Positions 61,880 to 64,000 of a stretch of 64,000 nt of DNA are shown here, one piece after another; position 1 is the stretch's first letter; each line of letters opens with the position of its first letter. The notes under the pieces are model-generated. The model did no database searches. It was given only the letters and a program-made list of their open reading frames with translations, and was not told the origin of the DNA. This stretch comes from Arthrobacter sp. SLBN-112 (GTDB taxonomy: Bacteria; Actinomycetota; Actinomycetes; Actinomycetales; Micrococcaceae): assembly GCF_006715225.1 (NCBI RefSeq), contig NZ_VFMU01000001.1:1612001-1676000 (forward strand), written 5' to 3'. Both the position numbers and the translations under genes were made by a program.

Positions 61880-62772
61880 CGTTTCACCGCCCATTTTTCG
61901 GCCAGCCCCAGCAGGGCGTCGGTAATTTTTCCAATCACGGCCAGCATCACGATGGCCAGGAGCAGCCGGTCCGTACGGCCGTTGTTCTGCGAGTCGATCA
62001 GCAGGAAGCCCAGCCCCATTGAGGAAGCGATCAGTTCAGCCGCCACCAGGAACAGCCAGGCCTGGGCAAGCGCGAGGCGCAGCCCGGAGAACACTGCAGG
62101 AACGACGGCGGGCAGCTGCACGGTGGTCAGCAGGCGGACGCCTTTCAACCCGAAAGCGCGTGCGGCTTCCACCAGGTTGCGGTCCACATGACGCAGCGCC
62201 AGGGACACCGTGGTGAACACCGGGAAGAACGCGCCGATGATGATAAGCGTTACCTTGGAGTCCTCGCCGATCTTCATCCACAGGATCAGCAGCGGCACCC
62301 AGGCCAGGGACGGCACGGCGCGCAGCGCACCGATGGTGGGCGCCAGCAGGGCATCTGCGAGTTTGGACAGTCCCACGCCGGCACCCAGGACCAGGCCCAG
62401 CGCGGCGCCCACCAGGAATCCGAGCAGGACCCGCTGGGTGGAGATGGCAATATGGATGCCCAGTTCGCCGCGTTCCAGGAGTTCGCCGGCAGCGGCCAGC
62501 ACCATGGCGGGCGGAGGCAGCTGGACTACCGTGAACAGGCCGCTGGCGGAAGCTGCCTGCCAGGCAACCAGGAGGGCAGCCGGGATGATCAAGCCAAGGG
62601 GCAGACGCGCCCAGTTCCTGGTGCGGACTCCGGCGGGAGACCATCCCGTTGCCGGAGCGGGTGCCGGTACGGCACCCGCCTGGGCTGCGTCTGCCGTTGT
62701 TGCGGGGGCGGCTGCAGCACGCCCGTCCGCAACACTGTTGCCGGTGGCGGCTGCATTATCTTGATGTCGCAT
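61870..62772 (-). CDS. Sulfonate-type ABC transporter permease (SsuC/TauC-like)
   Basis: A 300-residue permease. The first 55 residues are Ala/Pro-rich; then come about six membrane helices and the EAA loop V-E-A-A-R-A-F-G-L-K-G. The pattern is that of aliphatic sulfonate, taurine or nitrate permeases. ATG 62772 overlaps the binding-protein stop by one base (TGATG); AAGGCC lies upstream. Confidence 0.87.
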
Positions 62773-63821
62773 CAAGAGGCCTTGATGGCTGACGGATCAG
62801 CCTTCTTCACCAGCGAGTCGTCGAGAAGGGAGGCCACGGCGTCGTCAATCTGCTTCTGCGTCTTCACGTCACCGGTTTCCACGAAAGTGGGCCCGATCTT
62901 CTCCAGTACTTTGCGTTGCGCGTCCCCCGGTGCCGGGTCGACATCCAGGTTGCTGCGCTCCAGCACCACGGTCTTGGCGACGGCGGGGTCCAGCCCGGCG
63001 GCGTCGGCCAGGATCTGCGCGGTCTGGTCCGGGTTCTGCGCTGCCCAGGCGCGGGCCTTCTCATAGGCGTTCACCACTGCCTGGGCCAGTTCAGGCTTGT
63101 TCTTCAAAAACGGTTCAGTGGCGTTGAGGAAGCCGTAGGTGTTGAAGTCCAGGTTGCGGTAGAAGAGCTTGGCCCCCTTCTGCTCAGCGCCTGCCATGAT
63201 CGGATCCAGCCCGGACCAGGCCTGGACGGAGCCGTTTTCCAGGGCAGTGCGGCCGTCGGCGTGCTGCAGGTTCTGGACCGTCACGTCACCGGGCTTCAGC
63301 CCCGCCTGCTCCAGTGCCTGCAGGAGGAAGAAGTAGGGGTCGGTGCCCTTGGTGGCGGCCACGGACTTGCCCTTGAGGTCGGCCACGGACGTGATGTCCG
63401 AGCCTGCGGGTGCCACCAGGGCTGCCCATTCGGGCTGGGAGAAGATGTCGATGGTCTTGATTTCCGACCCGTTGGCGCGGGCCAGCAGGGCGGCGGACCC
63501 GGCTGTGGAACCCACATCGATGGCGCCGGAGCGCAGCGCCTCATTGGCCTTGTTGGACCCGGCGGACTGGACCCAGTTGACGGTCACGCCCTGGTCCTTG
63601 AGGCTTGCCTCCAGCCACCCCTGCTTCTTGATCACCAGGCTCAGGGGGTTGTAGGTGGCGAAGTCGATGTTGAGGGTGCCGCCCTTGCTGCTGCCGGCCG
63701 CGGCTGCGCTGCCGGATGAACCTTCCCCTGCAACGCAGCCCGTGAGTGCCAGGACCGCGGAAGCGGCAAGGGCTGCTGCGCCAAGGACAGAACGGCGGGT
63801 GATGGGCAATGCGTGCGGCAT
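62772..63821 (-). CDS. Sulfonate-type ABC substrate-binding lipoprotein (SsuA-like)
   Basis: A 349-residue exported protein with R-R near the start and lipobox L-T-G-C (about residues 26-29). The mature domain is a two-lobe NMT1/SsuA-type binding protein. The likely ligand is an aliphatic sulfonate or sulfone-derived acid, given SfnG and MetY in the same operon. It is the first gene of the operon inside this window; an ATPase partner is expected beyond the right edge. Confidence 0.87.
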   Translation of the reverse strand: MPHALPITRRSVLGAAALAASAVLALTGCVAGEGSSGSAAAAGSSKGGTLNIDFATYNPLSLVIKKQGWLEASLKDQGVTVNWVQSAGSNKANEALRSGAIDVGSTAGSAALLARANGSEIKTIDIFSQPEWAALVAPAGSDITSVADLKGKSVAATKGTDPYFFLLQALEQAGLKPGDVTVQNLQHADGRTALENGSVQAWSGLDPIMAGAEQKGAKLFYRNLDFNTYGFLNATEPFLKNKPELAQAVVNAYEKARAWAAQNPDQTAQILADAAGLDPAVAKTVVLERSNLDVDPAPGDAQRKVLEKIGPTFVETGDVKTQKQIDDAVASLLDDSLVKKADPSAIKAS

Positions 63822-64000
63822 GGGTTTCCTTTGAACGCGGGATGGAACGGTATGAAACAGGGGGGAGGCCAGGCTGCTGCTGCCGGCCTGTAGCGGGGTC
63901 CGACGGCGGCCCGGACCAACAGGGCGGGTTACGGCAATGGGCGGGGAGCCGGCGGCGTGCCTGTCAGCGGCTTGGCCGTCAGCTGGAGCGGTGCCCGTCG
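63822..64000. other. Right-edge region; possible end of an upstream gene
   Basis: No complete gene. On the minus strand a frame entering from the edge ends at a TAA at 63929-63931 with the tail P-L-T-G-T-P-P-A-P-R-P-L-P. It could be the C-terminus of the missing transporter ATPase, but the evidence is only position and an open frame. Confidence 0.25.

Overview
The window reads as a contiguous piece of a high-GC Gram-positive chromosome. Gene content and order suggest an Arthrobacter/Pseudarthrobacter-like member of the Micrococcaceae: a Glu-Asp-Phe tRNA cluster, a secreted GH68 levansucrase, a five-gene Asp23/AmaP envelope cluster, and a pyrE ... fba - DUF3151 ... purA housekeeping block. The genus is an inference. 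I see no insertion sequence, prophage, integrase or CRISPR array. Sixty-four protein genes and three tRNAs are annotated.

Layout. 0.3-7.4 kb: a tandem universal stress protein, a large RPH-type phosphotransferase, and a LolA-like protein with an ABC ATPase and permease. 7.5-13.3 kb: a secreted NlpC/P60 hydrolase, a CDF metal exporter, a small zincin, an EamA exporter, a DsbA-like thiol protein and a PHP protein. 13.5-13.9 kb: tRNA-Glu, tRNA-Asp and tRNA-Phe, then a terminator. 14.4-16.0 kb: levansucrase. 16.2-18.5 kb: five overlapping envelope-stress genes. 18.5-25.1 kb: a divergent alpha-glucosidase / sugar ABC importer locus with a LacI regulator and a good operator between the two arms. 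25.1-36.9 kb: exonuclease III, three valine-catabolic genes, DedA, an SDR, a TipA-type MerR regulator, a cold-shock protein, and an HbpS-like heme-binding protein divergent from a SenS/SenR-like two-component pair and followed by an ankyrin lipoprotein. 37.0-42.1 kb: an acetoacetate/short-chain fatty acid operon (CoA-transferase A, AtoE, CoA-transferase B, thiolase) divergent from its IclR regulator, with two matching operators between them. 42.2-54.5 kb: nadE, an FAD oxidoreductase whose frame runs uninterrupted into pyrE, a GAF-ANTAR regulator, a STAS-like protein, a Tat-exported hydrolase, a HAD phosphatase, an rRNA/tRNA methyltransferase, aldolase, DUF3151, a UDG-like protein, an M14 carboxypeptidase and purA. 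54.7-56.8 kb: a YegP-like protein and a sigma factor with a membrane partner. 56.9-63.8 kb: a six-gene overlapping minus-strand sulfur operon (sulfonate-type binding protein and permease, acetyl-CoA synthetase, dimethylsulfone monooxygenase SfnG, O-acetylhomoserine sulfhydrylase, CoA-binding protein).

Main observations. Fourteen genes have a TANNNT-type -10 hexamer ending exactly 6-7 bases before the start codon, the geometry of leaderless transcripts. At four of these junctions the TAG stop codon of the upstream gene is itself the first half of the -10 hexamer. Other items worth a second look are the oxidoreductase-PyrE continuous frame, the acetate-generating sulfur operon that carries its own acetyl-CoA synthetase, the HbpS/Sen/ankyrin module, paired IclR operators, a textbook MerR 19-bp-spacer promoter, and a family of related GACGGCGGG hairpins at gene ends.
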